Part shown: piece by piece, positions 1 to 7,819 of the stretch
Numbering within the stretch: position 1 is the first letter of the stretch
Layout: every line of letters begins with the position of its first letter
Assembly: GCA_023261185.1 (NCBI GenBank)
Contig: JALRJN010000077.1
Location: forward strand, 1-64,000
Direction: 5' to 3'
Length of the DNA stretch: 64,000 nucleotides
From: Porticoccus sp.
Lineage (GTDB): Bacteria > Pseudomonadota > Gammaproteobacteria > Pseudomonadales > Porticoccaceae
Made by a program: the position numbers and the translations under genes
The notes under the pieces: model-generated
The model's database searches: none
What the model saw: the letters and a program-made list of their open reading frames with translations, nothing else
What the model was told of the DNA's origin: nothing

Positions 1-571
1 GTTGCCTATTCAGACGTGGCTTGCTGAAGATAATCGTTTACATGAGGAGGGGTTGCGCACGCGAATTCACGAGGCGGCTAACGAAGCGTATCAGCAGAAG
101 TGTGAAACCCTGGGTGCAGATATTCGCGTCATTGAGCGACAGGTGATGCTGCAGGTTCTGGATACCCTCTGGACGGAGCACCTGTCAAACATGGATCATT
201 TGCGTCAGGGGATTGGTCTGCGTGCCTATGCCCAGAAAAACCCCCGCCAGGAGTACAAGCGGGAATCTTTCGAGCTTTTCCAGCAGATGTTGGAATCCAT
301 TAAGCTGGATACCGTTCGTTTCCTGAGTCGTGTTCAGGTGCGCAGTCCGGAAGAAGTTGCTGCCATGGAGGCGCGCCAGTTGGAGGAGCAGAAGCGGCAA
401 CAATTGCAGATGCAGCATGAAGAAGTCTCCGCACTCGGTGGTGAAGCTCAGCCGCAACAGGGCAATAATCCACAACCATTTGTGCGGGAGGGTCGCAAGG
501 TCGGGCGCAATGACCCCTGTCCCTGCGGCAGTGGCAAAAAATACAAACAATGCCATGGACGTCTAGGCTAA
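1..571 (+). CDS. secA: SecA preprotein translocase ATPase, C-terminal fragment
   Basis: The last 189 residues of SecA, the ATPase motor that drives secretory proteins through SecYEG at the inner membrane; the gene begins before the window. The visible part covers the end of the helical scaffold/wing region (the stretch around [18 protein letters not shown] is typical), a Gln/Glu-rich linker, and the C-terminal SEC-C zinc-binding tail ([14 protein letters not shown]) that contacts SecB and lipids. The intact zinc motif and stop at 569-571 show a normal C terminus. argJ and mutT follow on the same strand, an order also seen in Pseudomonas. Identification is secure; only the start is missing. 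Confidence 0.96.
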   Translation, partial: LPIQTWLAEDNRLHEEGLRTRIHEAANEAYQQKCETLGADIRVIERQVMLQVLDTLWTEHLSNMDHLRQGIGLRAYAQKNPRQEYKRESFELFQQMLESIKLDTVRFLSRVQVRSPEEVAAMEARQLEEQKRQQLQMQHEEVSALGGEAQPQQGNNPQPFVREGRKVGRNDPCPCGSGKKYKQCHGRLG

Positions 572-658
572 GATTGTTCCTTCATTCAATTCAGAGTTAA
601 ATACGGCCCTGGACTTTTCCGCTGCCGATCTCCGGTAGAGGACTCTGATTAATTATAA

Positions 659-698
659 AAAAGCCGTGCCCTAATAAGGCGCGGCGCTGTTGTTTTTA
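659..698 (+). terminator. probable secA terminator
   Basis: An 8-bp stem, GCCGTGCC (663-670) with GGCGCGGC (678-685), one G-T wobble and a 7-nt loop, is followed by GCTGTTGTTTTT. The T-run starts a few bases late, so termination may be partial before argJ. Confidence 0.5.
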
Positions 699-716
699 CG
701 TCTGAGAGATAGTGTC

Positions 717-1934
717 ATGGCAGTGGGAAAAGATGTTTTTCCAATCATGCATCCCGTGCCCGGCTTCCGGTTGGGGACGACCAGTGCGGGGATTAAAAAG
801 CCCGGGCGACAGGACCTGGTGGTGATGGAGGTGGCAAAAGGTGGCGCCGTGGCAGGTGTTTTCACCAAAAATGCTTTCTGCGCCGCCCCGGTACAACTAA
901 CCAAGTCTCACATTGTCGATATGCCCAGTCGATATCTCGTTACCAACACGGGCAATGCCAATGCCGGTACGGGAGAGTCGGGTAGAGCTCATGCGTTACA
1001 AGTGTGCGAGCAGATGGCTACCATCGGTGGGGTACCTGTTGAGTCGGTCTTACCGTTTTCTACTGGGGTGATTGGCGAGCCACTGCCTGTCGATAAAATT
1101 CTTGCGGCCTTGCCTGAGGCCCATGCAGCACTGTCTGAAGACAGTTGGGGTCAGGCGGCGAAAGGGATTATGACCACTGATACGCGCCCGAAAGGGGAAA
1201 GCGTCAAGCTGCCACTGGGTGGCGGGGTGGTTACCATTACTGGCATCGCCAAGGGTGCCGGGATGATCAAGCCCAACATGGCCACTATGCTCGCTTACGT
1301 TGCGACGGACATGAAAGTTGACCGCGACCAGTTGCAGAGCCTGGTAGGCAATGCTGCGGATTGTTCTTTTAATCGCATTACCGTCGATGGAGATACCTCC
1401 ACCAATGACTGCGCTATGCTGATTGCTACAGGCGCTTCATCTATCGCCTGGCAAAACCTGTCTTTGGAAGAACAGCAACATTTTGAACTGGCGCTCAACA
1501 ACCTGTTTATCTCCCTGGCACAGCAAATTGTTCAGGACGGTGAAGGTGCCACCAAGTTTGTCACTGTCAACGTAGTTGGCGGTGTAGATACAGAAGAATG
1601 TCTGGCGGTGGCGTACACCATGGCTGAATCTCCACTGGTTAAAACAGCGCTGTTTGCCTCAGACCCTAACTGGGGGCGCATTCTGGCAGCCATTGGGCGT
1701 GCTGGAATAGAAAAACTCAACGTGGATGCCATTGAGGTGTTTCTCGATGAAGTGCTGATTGCCAAAAATGGTGGCCGTGCCGATAGTTATACCGAAGAAC
1801 AGGGCGCGGCGGTCATGGCCAAGGAAGAAATTGCGATTACCATTGACCTGCACAGAGGCACTGCCGAGGAAACGGTCTGGACCATGGATTTTTCTCACCA
1901 GTACGTCACCATCAATGCTGAATACCGTACCTGA
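717..1934 (+). CDS. argJ: bifunctional glutamate N-acetyltransferase / amino-acid acetyltransferase
   Basis: ArgJ (405 aa) transfers the acetyl group from N-acetylornithine to glutamate, recycling acetate in arginine biosynthesis; many family members also make N-acetylglutamate from acetyl-CoA. The N terminus HPVPGFRLG is family-typical. The self-cleavage site KPNMATMLAYVATD is present, with the nucleophile Thr at about residue 190 that becomes the N terminus of the beta chain. I chose ATG 717, preceded by GAGAG, over the upstream TTG at 690, which would add nine residues unlike the family. The stop overlaps the mutT start by one base, so the two are probably co-translated. Confidence 0.95.
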   Translation: MAVGKDVFPIMHPVPGFRLGTTSAGIKKPGRQDLVVMEVAKGGAVAGVFTKNAFCAAPVQLTKSHIVDMPSRYLVTNTGNANAGTGESGRAHALQVCEQMATIGGVPVESVLPFSTGVIGEPLPVDKILAALPEAHAALSEDSWGQAAKGIMTTDTRPKGESVKLPLGGGVVTITGIAKGAGMIKPNMATMLAYVATDMKVDRDQLQSLVGNAADCSFNRITVDGDTSTNDCAMLIATGASSIAWQNLSLEEQQHFELALNNLFISLAQQIVQDGEGATKFVTVNVVGGVDTEECLAVAYTMAESPLVKTALFASDPNWGRILAAIGRAGIEKLNVDAIEVFLDEVLIAKNGGRADSYTEEQGAAVMAKEEIAITIDLHRGTAEETVWTMDFSHQYVTINAEYRT

Positions 1935-2332
1935 TGGACGCGGTTCATGTGGCCGTGGCAGTGATTGATGATGGTGATGGCCAGATACTGATAGCCCGGC
2001 GTCCTGACCATGTTCACCAGGGTGGTTTGTGGGAGTTTCCCGGCGGTAAGGTTGAACCTGGAGAAGCCGTGTTTGATGCCCTGAAAAGAGAAGTCTGGGA
2101 AGAACTGGCTATCCGGGTTGAGGCTGCTGAACCCCTGATCGAAATTAGACACGACTACCCGGATAAGTGTGTATTGCTGGATGTTTGGTGTGTGAACAGA
2201 TTTACGGGGGTTCCCAGTGGTAACGAGGGGCAGCCGTTGTGTTGGGTCAGCAAAAAGCAGCTAGCAAATTACGCGTTTCCGGAAGCCAATCAGCCAATTA
2301 TTGAGGCGGTAGTGGCTAAAATATCTCGCTAA
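1934..2332 (+). CDS. mutT: Nudix hydrolase, MutT-type 8-oxo-dGTP diphosphatase
   Basis: A 132-aa Nudix protein close in length to E. coli MutT (129 aa). The Nudix box runs from about Gly38 with the GX5EX7REUXEEXGU pattern intact, including the metal-binding REVWEEL. The preceding LIARRPDHVHQGGLWEFPGG is characteristic of MutT, which removes oxidised guanine nucleotides. The ATG overlaps the argJ stop (1932-1934), so it is translationally coupled. In Pseudomonas mutT also sits beside argJ and secA. The substrate is inferred from family similarity and context. Confidence 0.9.
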   Translation: MDAVHVAVAVIDDGDGQILIARRPDHVHQGGLWEFPGGKVEPGEAVFDALKREVWEELAIRVEAAEPLIEIRHDYPDKCVLLDVWCVNRFTGVPSGNEGQPLCWVSKKQLANYAFPEANQPIIEAVVAKISR

Positions 2333-2344
2333 TACCCTGCGTGA

Positions 2345-2533
2345 CTAGTGATGACCACTGTCATCTTGTTCGGCATCAAGGTAAACCTCTTCGCCGGGAA
2401 TGCTGAAGTTCTCGTTAGCCCAGCCGCCAAAGTCCAGTTGCTGACAACGTTTGCTGCAAAAAGGGCGAAACAGGGACTCCTCTTTCCATTCAACGGGTTT
2501 CCCGCATTCCGGACAATTGACCATTTTTGTCAT
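2345..2533 (-). CDS. yacG: DNA gyrase inhibitor YacG, zinc finger
   Basis: A 62-aa protein with the YacG zinc-finger arrangement: Cys7-x2-Cys10 and Cys26-x3-Cys30 around a short WKEES/FRPFCS segment, then [15 protein letters not shown]. In E. coli YacG binds GyrB and inhibits gyrase. It is the last gene of the pilB-pilC-pilD-coaE-yacG run; its ATG overlaps the coaE stop by a few bases, so it is translationally coupled. The family is highly recognisable despite the small size. Confidence 0.93.
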   Translation of the reverse strand: MTKMVNCPECGKPVEWKEESLFRPFCSKRCQQLDFGGWANENFSIPGEEVYLDAEQDDSGHH

Positions 2534-3153
2534 CGTTGCTCCCCAGCCAGTTTCAAGTATTGCTTGTGCAATTGTGCAACAGCATCAGTCAGGTCGCCAG
2601 GTGGGCCACTGTTATCCAGAATATCGTCCGCCCTCGACAGCCTCTGCTCGCGGGTCAGCTGGCTTTTCATGATAGCCAAAATCTGCGATTCACTGCTGCC
2701 ATCACGCACTCTGGCGCGCTGGATTTGCACTGCCTCGGGAACATCGACCACCAGTACTCTATCGACGCGCAGGTGTTGGTCTGTTTCCAGTAACAGGGGT
2801 GACTCAAGTATGGCGTAGGGGCCGTTGACGCGCTGAAGAGCCTGATCGATGAGGTCTCTGATAATGGGATGAAGCAGAGACTCCAGCCACTGACGATGTT
2901 GGGGGTGATCAAAAACCAGCTTGCGTAAATAAGCGCGATTGAGGGAGCCGTCTTTCAGCAAGGCTTCTTCACCAAAATGATCCGCAATGGCTTTCAGTGT
3001 GTCGCTGCCAACTTCTACCGCCTGTCGAGCCGCCTGGTCAGCATCGATCACGTCAATACCTAACGCTCTGAATTGATTGGCAACGGCGCTTTTGCCGCTG
3101 CCAATACCTCCGGTCAGGCCTACGGTAAAAACGTGGAATTTTTTATCAGACAT
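2530..3153 (-). CDS. coaE: dephospho-CoA kinase
   Basis: CoaE (207 aa) catalyses the last step of coenzyme A synthesis, phosphorylating the 3'-hydroxyl of dephospho-CoA with ATP in the cytosol. The P-loop [11 protein letters not shown] lies at residues 12-22, followed by [10 protein letters not shown] in the nucleotide/substrate region. Length is normal (about 200 aa). It lies 18 bp downstream of pilD and overlaps yacG, the standard arrangement in pseudomonads, so a housekeeping enzyme is co-transcribed with pilus assembly genes. Confidence 0.95.
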   Translation of the reverse strand: MSDKKFHVFTVGLTGGIGSGKSAVANQFRALGIDVIDADQAARQAVEVGSDTLKAIADHFGEEALLKDGSLNRAYLRKLVFDHPQHRQWLESLLHPIIRDLIDQALQRVNGPYAILESPLLLETDQHLRVDRVLVVDVPEAVQIQRARVRDGSSESQILAIMKSQLTREQRLSRADDILDNSGPPGDLTDAVAQLHKQYLKLAGEQR

Positions 3154-3171
3154 GCCAGGGGTTGGGATAGG

Positions 3172-4032
3172 TTAGTAGTTGAACAGCGAAAGGTAGTTGT
3201 TGGTGAGTTCTTCACCCCACATCATGGCTATCCAGCCAGCCGCGGCCAGGTAGGGGCCAAAAGGAATCGGTATCTGCTTGTCGCGGCCTGTAAACATGAT
3301 TAAGAGAATGCCAATCACAGCGCCTACCATGGAAGAAAGCAGAATAATCAGAAGCAACTGTTGCCAGCCGAGCCAGGCGCCTAGTGCCGCCAGTAATTTG
3401 AAGTCGCCATGGCCCATGCCCTCTTTGCCGGTGAGCAGTTTGAACAACCAGAAAACCCACCACAGGCTCAGGTATCCGAAAACAGCCCCCAGCACAGCGC
3501 TATCGAGACTGGCAAAAGTATTGTTGAGGTTTACCAGCAGACCCAGCCAGAGAAGTGGCAGGGTAATGTTGTCCGGCAGTAACTGTTCGTTAAAGTCGAT
3601 ACCGGTAAGAGCCAGCAGTGACCAGCTGAATAGCAGTACCAACAGGCCCTCAAATGTGAGTCCAAAATGGTAGACCACAAAGGCAGTCATCAATGCGCAT
3701 ATGAACTCTATCAGGGGGTACTGTATCGAAATGGGTGATGCGCAGTACGCACACTTTCCTTTGAGAATCAGGTAGCTGAGCAGGGGGATATTCTGCCAGG
3801 GTTTGACCTTTTCCCCGCAGGAAGCGCAGTGAGAGGCGGGAAAGACAATATTGATATGATGAGGTTCCGGCGCATCCATGCCCAGAAAGTCCATGGCATC
3901 CCGTTTCCAGGCACTGGAAAGCTGTAGGGGCAGACGATAGATCACTACATTCAGAAAACTGCCCACCAGCAAACCAAAGATGATTGCGATGGGCAATATG
4001 ATGCTGAGGGACAGGCCCAGATAGTCAGGCAT
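3172..4032 (-). CDS. pilD: type IV prepilin peptidase / N-methyltransferase PilD
   Basis: PilD (286 aa) is the inner-membrane aspartic protease that cleaves prepilin leaders after Gly and methylates the new N-terminal Phe. The N-terminal cytosolic loop carries two CxxC pairs (Cys69/72 and Cys94/97). The two catalytic aspartates are visible in LTGIDFNEQLLPD (Asp146) and GHGDFKLLAALGAW (Asp210, the GxGD motif). Hydrophobic segments fill the rest. It is the third gene of pilB-pilC-pilD and should process PilA at 7247 and any other prepilin-like substrates of the cell. Confidence 0.96.
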   Translation of the reverse strand: MPDYLGLSLSIILPIAIIFGLLVGSFLNVVIYRLPLQLSSAWKRDAMDFLGMDAPEPHHINIVFPASHCASCGEKVKPWQNIPLLSYLILKGKCAYCASPISIQYPLIEFICALMTAFVVYHFGLTFEGLLVLLFSWSLLALTGIDFNEQLLPDNITLPLLWLGLLVNLNNTFASLDSAVLGAVFGYLSLWWVFWLFKLLTGKEGMGHGDFKLLAALGAWLGWQQLLLIILLSSMVGAVIGILLIMFTGRDKQIPIPFGPYLAAAGWIAMMWGEELTNNYLSLFNY

Positions 4033-4051
4033 AGTTCTGGGCCTTAAGGCA

Positions 4052-5266
4052 TTAAATAACGGCGCCGAGCTTGAAGATTGGCAGGTACATAGCGATCAGT
4101 AGGCCGCCTACCAGTACCCCAAGCACCGCCATAATCATGGGCTCTAGGAGTGTAGTCAGGTTATCCACCGCGTTATCGACGGCCTCTTCGTAGTGGATAG
4201 CAGCTTTTTCCAACATTTCATCAAGCGCACCTGACTCCTCGCCAATAGCGGTCATCTGTAACATCATGACCGGAAATCTACCCGTTGAGCGCATGGCGTG
4301 GTTGAGCTGCAAGCCGGTGGTAACATCGTCGCGCACTTTAAGAATAGCCTCCCGATATACGGCGTTGCCCGAGGCCCCGGCGACAGACGTCAGTGCATCC
4401 ACAAGGGGAACACCGGCAGCAAAGGTGGTAGATAGGGTGCGGGCAAAACGTGCGTTAATGGCCTGATAGAGAATATTGCCTACTACAGGTATTTTGAGCG
4501 AATACTTGTCGATAAAGGCGTCAAATTTTTTCGATCTGCGTTTGGCTTCCTTAAAAGCAAAAAAGGCAGCGATTACAGATACTAGCCAGATAAACCACCA
4601 TTCCTGTGCAGCATCTGAAATACCCATTACAAACAGGGTAAAGGCGGGTAGGTCGGCGCCAAAGTTACTGAAGGTTTCCGCAAAAACCGGCACCACTTTT
4701 ACCAGCAGAATACCCGTAACAATAATGGCCACACAGACAACCGCCGTGGGATAGGTCATGGCCTTCTTGATCTTGGCCTTCAGGGTTTCGGTTTTTTCCT
4801 TGTAGGTGGCAATACGGTCGAGCATGGTCTCGAGAGCACCGGCCTGCTCCCCGGCTTCTACCAGGCTGCAGAACAAGTCATCGAAAAATTTCGGGTGTTT
4901 ACGCAACGAGGCGCCGAAGCTCAAACCGGAGGAGACATCATCGCGAATATTATGAATCATGTTCTTTAGAGCATCTTTTTCCGCGCCTTCCGCAACAATA
5001 TCGAAACTCTGCACCAGGGGTACCCCGGCTTTCATCATGGTAGCCATCTGGCGAGTAAAAATGGCAATGTCAGCAGGAATAATGGCCTTGGAAGCACCAC
5101 TGAAAGGTCTGGGTGTTTTTTTCTTGACGGAGGACGGGATAATGCCCTGCTTGCGCAGCTGTGCCTTGATCAGGTTGGGGTTTTGCCCCTTGATCTCTCC
5201 CTGGATCGGTTTGCCTTTCTTGTCCTTGCCTTTATAGATAAAGGTGTGCGATTGCGCAGTTGCCAT
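4052..5266 (-). CDS. pilC: type IV pilus inner-membrane platform protein PilC
   Basis: PilC (404 aa) is the polytopic platform that couples the cytoplasmic ATPases to pilin insertion. An N-terminal cytosolic region (KGKDKKGKPIQGEIKG) precedes two repeated T2SSF domains, each with the signature of a long cytosolic helix bundle and transmembrane segments: FTRQMATMMKAGVPLVQSF in the first, FARTLSTTFAAGVPLVDAL in the second. The length matches Pseudomonas PilC. It follows pilB with a 3-bp gap, so it is clearly co-transcribed. Confidence 0.96.
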   Translation of the reverse strand: MATAQSHTFIYKGKDKKGKPIQGEIKGQNPNLIKAQLRKQGIIPSSVKKKTPRPFSGASKAIIPADIAIFTRQMATMMKAGVPLVQSFDIVAEGAEKDALKNMIHNIRDDVSSGLSFGASLRKHPKFFDDLFCSLVEAGEQAGALETMLDRIATYKEKTETLKAKIKKAMTYPTAVVCVAIIVTGILLVKVVPVFAETFSNFGADLPAFTLFVMGISDAAQEWWFIWLVSVIAAFFAFKEAKRRSKKFDAFIDKYSLKIPVVGNILYQAINARFARTLSTTFAAGVPLVDALTSVAGASGNAVYREAILKVRDDVTTGLQLNHAMRSTGRFPVMMLQMTAIGEESGALDEMLEKAAIHYEEAVDNAVDNLTTLLEPMIMAVLGVLVGGLLIAMYLPIFKLGAVI

Positions 5267-5269
5267 GGA

Positions 5270-7000
5270 TTAGTCCTTGGTTACCCTATTTGCCTCTTCC
5301 AAACTTATTATACCTTCGGCGGCTCTGCGGAGTGCCGACTGGCGCAAAGTTCTGAAACCTTCTTCGCGCGCAGCATCCGCAATATCAATGGAGTTGCCGC
5401 CTTCCATAATGATTCTTGAGATCTTGGGCGTCACTTTCAATACTTCATAGAGGCCAACTCGGCCTTTGTAGCCATGGGTACATTTTGAGCAGCCCTCTGG
5501 GTGGAATAAGGTGACTTCCTCCATGGGACGGCCTATATCGCCAAACCCTTCCTCAATAAGAATATTCTCTGGAATGTCTTCTGCCGGTCTACGGCAGTGA
5601 GTACAAAGCCTTCGAGCTAGCCGCTGAGCAATAATCAGATTCACTGAGGTTGCCACGTTAAAGGCTGGAACACCCATATTTAGCAAGCGGGTGAGAGTTT
5701 CCGGGGCACTGTTGGTGTGGAGTGTGGACAAGACCAAGTGGCCGGTTTGTGCAGCTTTGATGGCAATTTCGGCAGTATCCAGGTCCCGAATCTCACCCAC
5801 CATGATAATGTCCGGGTCCTGCCGCAGGAATGCGCGTAGTGCTTCGGGAAAAGTCAGCTTGACCTTGTAGTTTATCTGCACCTGGTTTACGCCGGGCATA
5901 TTGATTTCCACGGGATCTTCCGCGGTGGAAATGTTGCGCTCGGAGGTATTGAGGATGTTAAGCCCGGTGTAAAGGGAAACGGTTTTACCGCTACCGGTTG
6001 GTCCTGTCACCAGAATCATGCCTTGAGGTTGGTGCAGTGTTTCCATGTAGGCTTCTTTCTGGTCTTCCTCAAAACCCAGATTTTCAATACCCACCTGAGC
6101 GCTGGTAGGATCGAGAATCCGCAACACGATTTTCTCGCCGAACTGGGTAGGTAGGGTGTTGACTCGGAAGTCGATAGCCCGGTTCTTTGAGATGCGCAGC
6201 TTGATGCGGCCATCCTGAGGTACCCTTCGTTCAGATATATCCAGAGATGACATCACTTTTAATCGGGCAGCCAGCCTGGGTGCCAGGTTTGCCGGTGGCT
6301 TGGTGACTTCTCTTAAAATGCCGTCAGTTCTGAAGCGGATGCGGTAGGTCTTCTCGTAAGGCTCAAAGTGAATGTCTGAGCAGCCTTGCTTGATGCCATC
6401 GAGCATCAGTTTGTTGATGAAGCGAACAATCGGGGCATCATCGGCATCCGAAAAGTTCATAGTCCCGGTTTCGGTGGCGTCATCATCCAGCGCTTCGACA
6501 TCCAGGTCGTCAAGGTGAACGTCATCCATAGTGCCGAGAGCATCACCGATATCGTCATCCTGCAAATCCAGAAATTCGGCGAGGGCGGTTTCAAGTTTGT
6601 CATGCTCAACTAGCAAGGCCTCGATGGAAAGGCCGGTCTGAAAGCGAACTTCACTAATCGCCATATGATTGGTCGGATCGCTCTGTGCAACAAACAGCCT
6701 GTTTCCGCGCTTATAGAGAGGCAAAACCTGATGTTTGCGGATCAATTTTTTCTCGACTACCTCTTTGGGGCAGACCGACATATTGTGGGCGTCGAGGTCG
6801 TAAAGGGGGGTGCCAAACTCGTTGGCTGCAACGGAAGCAATTAAATGGGCAGGTAATATGTTGTGGTGGGTAAGATAATGTACGAAATTGATTTTGTCGT
6901 TTTCACATTCTGCAAGCGCCTCGAACGCTGCGGTTTCCTCCATCAAGCCATCGCTTACCAGCCGTTTTGGGAGGCCCTTGAGTTGGTCGCTGTTTTTCAT
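5270..7000 (-). CDS. pilB: type IV pilus assembly ATPase PilB
   Basis: PilB (576 aa from the ATG at 7000) is the hexameric extension ATPase. It has an N-terminal MshEN/GSPII_E domain, a Walker A motif GPTGSGKT near residue 333, Asp-box and Walker B (FLRQDPDIIMVGEIRD), a His box (TGHLVLSTLHTN) and a C-terminal tetracysteine zinc site (CTHC...CSKC). An upstream in-frame TTG at 7033 would add 11 residues (MRAAINGSSEP) unlike PilB starts; the ATG is preferred. It is transcribed away from pilA across a 246-bp divergent intergenic region. Confidence 0.96.
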   Translation of the reverse strand: MKNSDQLKGLPKRLVSDGLMEETAAFEALAECENDKINFVHYLTHHNILPAHLIASVAANEFGTPLYDLDAHNMSVCPKEVVEKKLIRKHQVLPLYKRGNRLFVAQSDPTNHMAISEVRFQTGLSIEALLVEHDKLETALAEFLDLQDDDIGDALGTMDDVHLDDLDVEALDDDATETGTMNFSDADDAPIVRFINKLMLDGIKQGCSDIHFEPYEKTYRIRFRTDGILREVTKPPANLAPRLAARLKVMSSLDISERRVPQDGRIKLRISKNRAIDFRVNTLPTQFGEKIVLRILDPTSAQVGIENLGFEEDQKEAYMETLHQPQGMILVTGPTGSGKTVSLYTGLNILNTSERNISTAEDPVEINMPGVNQVQINYKVKLTFPEALRAFLRQDPDIIMVGEIRDLDTAEIAIKAAQTGHLVLSTLHTNSAPETLTRLLNMGVPAFNVATSVNLIIAQRLARRLCTHCRRPAEDIPENILIEEGFGDIGRPMEEVTLFHPEGCSKCTHGYKGRVGLYEVLKVTPKISRIIMEGGNSIDIADAAREEGFRTLRQSALRRAAEGIISLEEANRVTKD

Positions 7001-7122
7001 AGGCTCAGATGATCCATTAATAGCTGCCCGCAAGGTGTTGATAGTAATACAGCCAGCCAGTTCGAGCCAGAGCTTGGCTGAGTTGTGCCCATGGCGTGAT
7101 CATTTAATGCGAAATTTGCGCT

Positions 7123-7142
7123 TGTCTGACAAAAAGTGTCAG
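7123..7142. promoter_or_regulatory. PilR-like binding dyad upstream of pilA
   Basis: CTGACA (7126-7131) and TGTCAG (7137-7142) form a 6-bp inverted repeat with a 5-bp A-rich spacer; a second TGTC starts at 7123. PilR of Pseudomonas recognises TGTC-containing half sites upstream of the sigma-54 pilA promoter. The dyad lies about 60-70 bp upstream of the -12 element here, a normal place for an enhancer protein. The assignment to PilR is inferred from context. Confidence 0.55.
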
Positions 7143-7186
7143 CAGTATCTGGGTGGCTCTGATGTATTAACTGGGATTTTTTTACT

Positions 7187-7201
7187 TGGCACATACATTG
7201 C
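7187..7201 (+). promoter_or_regulatory. sigma-54 promoter of pilA
   Basis: TGGCAC (7187-7192), five bases, TTGC (7198-7201) matches the sigma-54 -24/-12 consensus TGGCAC-N5-TTGC exactly. It stands 46 bp before the pilA ATG at 7247, the position expected from Pseudomonas, where RpoN and PilSR drive pilin transcription. Confidence 0.9.
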
Positions 7202-7246
7202 AAATTCACTCACGTGTTTAAATATTTCTGATAAGGGAGAAACACA

Positions 7247-7732
7247 ATGAAGAAGCAAGTACAAAATATCCAAAAGGGTTTTACCCTGATCGAATTGATG
7301 ATTGTGGTTGCGATCATCGGTATTCTGGCTGCGGTAGCGTTGCCGGCTTACCAGACTTATGTCATCAAGTCTAAGCTGTCTGAAGTCATCATGGCTACCA
7401 GCCAGTGCCGTACGGCGGTGAGTGAAGTCTATCAAACCTCTGATGCCGGTTCTGGTCCGGGCTCCAACGCCTGGGGTTGTGAGGACTCCGGCGGCAACGG
7501 TGGTGTCACCAAGTATGTTGCAAGCATCCAGACTAATGGTAACGGCGTTATTACCGCGGTTGTGCAGGGTATTGATGACGAAGTGGATAGCGGAACCATC
7601 CTCTTGACACCTTACTACACTGACTCTGCTCCGATGACGACTTCGAACCTTGGCAAACAAGTGTTTAAGTTTAAATGTGCCCCCGGTTCTGGTATCGATA
7701 ACAAATACCTTCCCGGCTCATGTAAGTCTTAA
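7247..7732 (+). CDS. pilA: type IV pilin major subunit PilA
   Basis: A 161-aa type IVa prepilin. The leader of 11 residues ends in Gly before [25 protein letters not shown], so PilD cleaves at G/F and Glu5 of the mature protein is present. The hydrophobic helix anchors the subunit in the inner membrane before assembly. Four later cysteines include the C-terminal pair (FKCAPG...PGSCKS) that closes the disulfide-bonded D-region loop. The protein ends in Ser; in some P. aeruginosa pilins a C-terminal Ser is the glycosylation site, so modification here is possible but unproven. A sigma-54 promoter lies upstream and a strong terminator downstream, making it a monocistronic unit. Confidence 0.97.
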   Translation: MKKQVQNIQKGFTLIELMIVVAIIGILAAVALPAYQTYVIKSKLSEVIMATSQCRTAVSEVYQTSDAGSGPGSNAWGCEDSGGNGGVTKYVASIQTNGNGVITAVVQGIDDEVDSGTILLTPYYTDSAPMTTSNLGKQVFKFKCAPGSGIDNKYLPGSCKS

Positions 7733-7763
7733 GCGTATTTTTTAAGATGTGTGCGTTTGTGAG

Positions 7764-7789
7764 AAAGCCCCACTTTGTGGGGCTTTTTT
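7764..7789 (+). terminator. pilA rho-independent terminator
   Basis: Perfect 10-bp stem AAAGCCCCAC / GTGGGGCTTT with a TTT loop (7774-7776), running into six T residues 32 bp after the pilA stop. Confidence 0.93.
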
Positions 7790-7819
7790 ATGCTTCAATA
7801 AGCCATTTTCTACTCAGCA

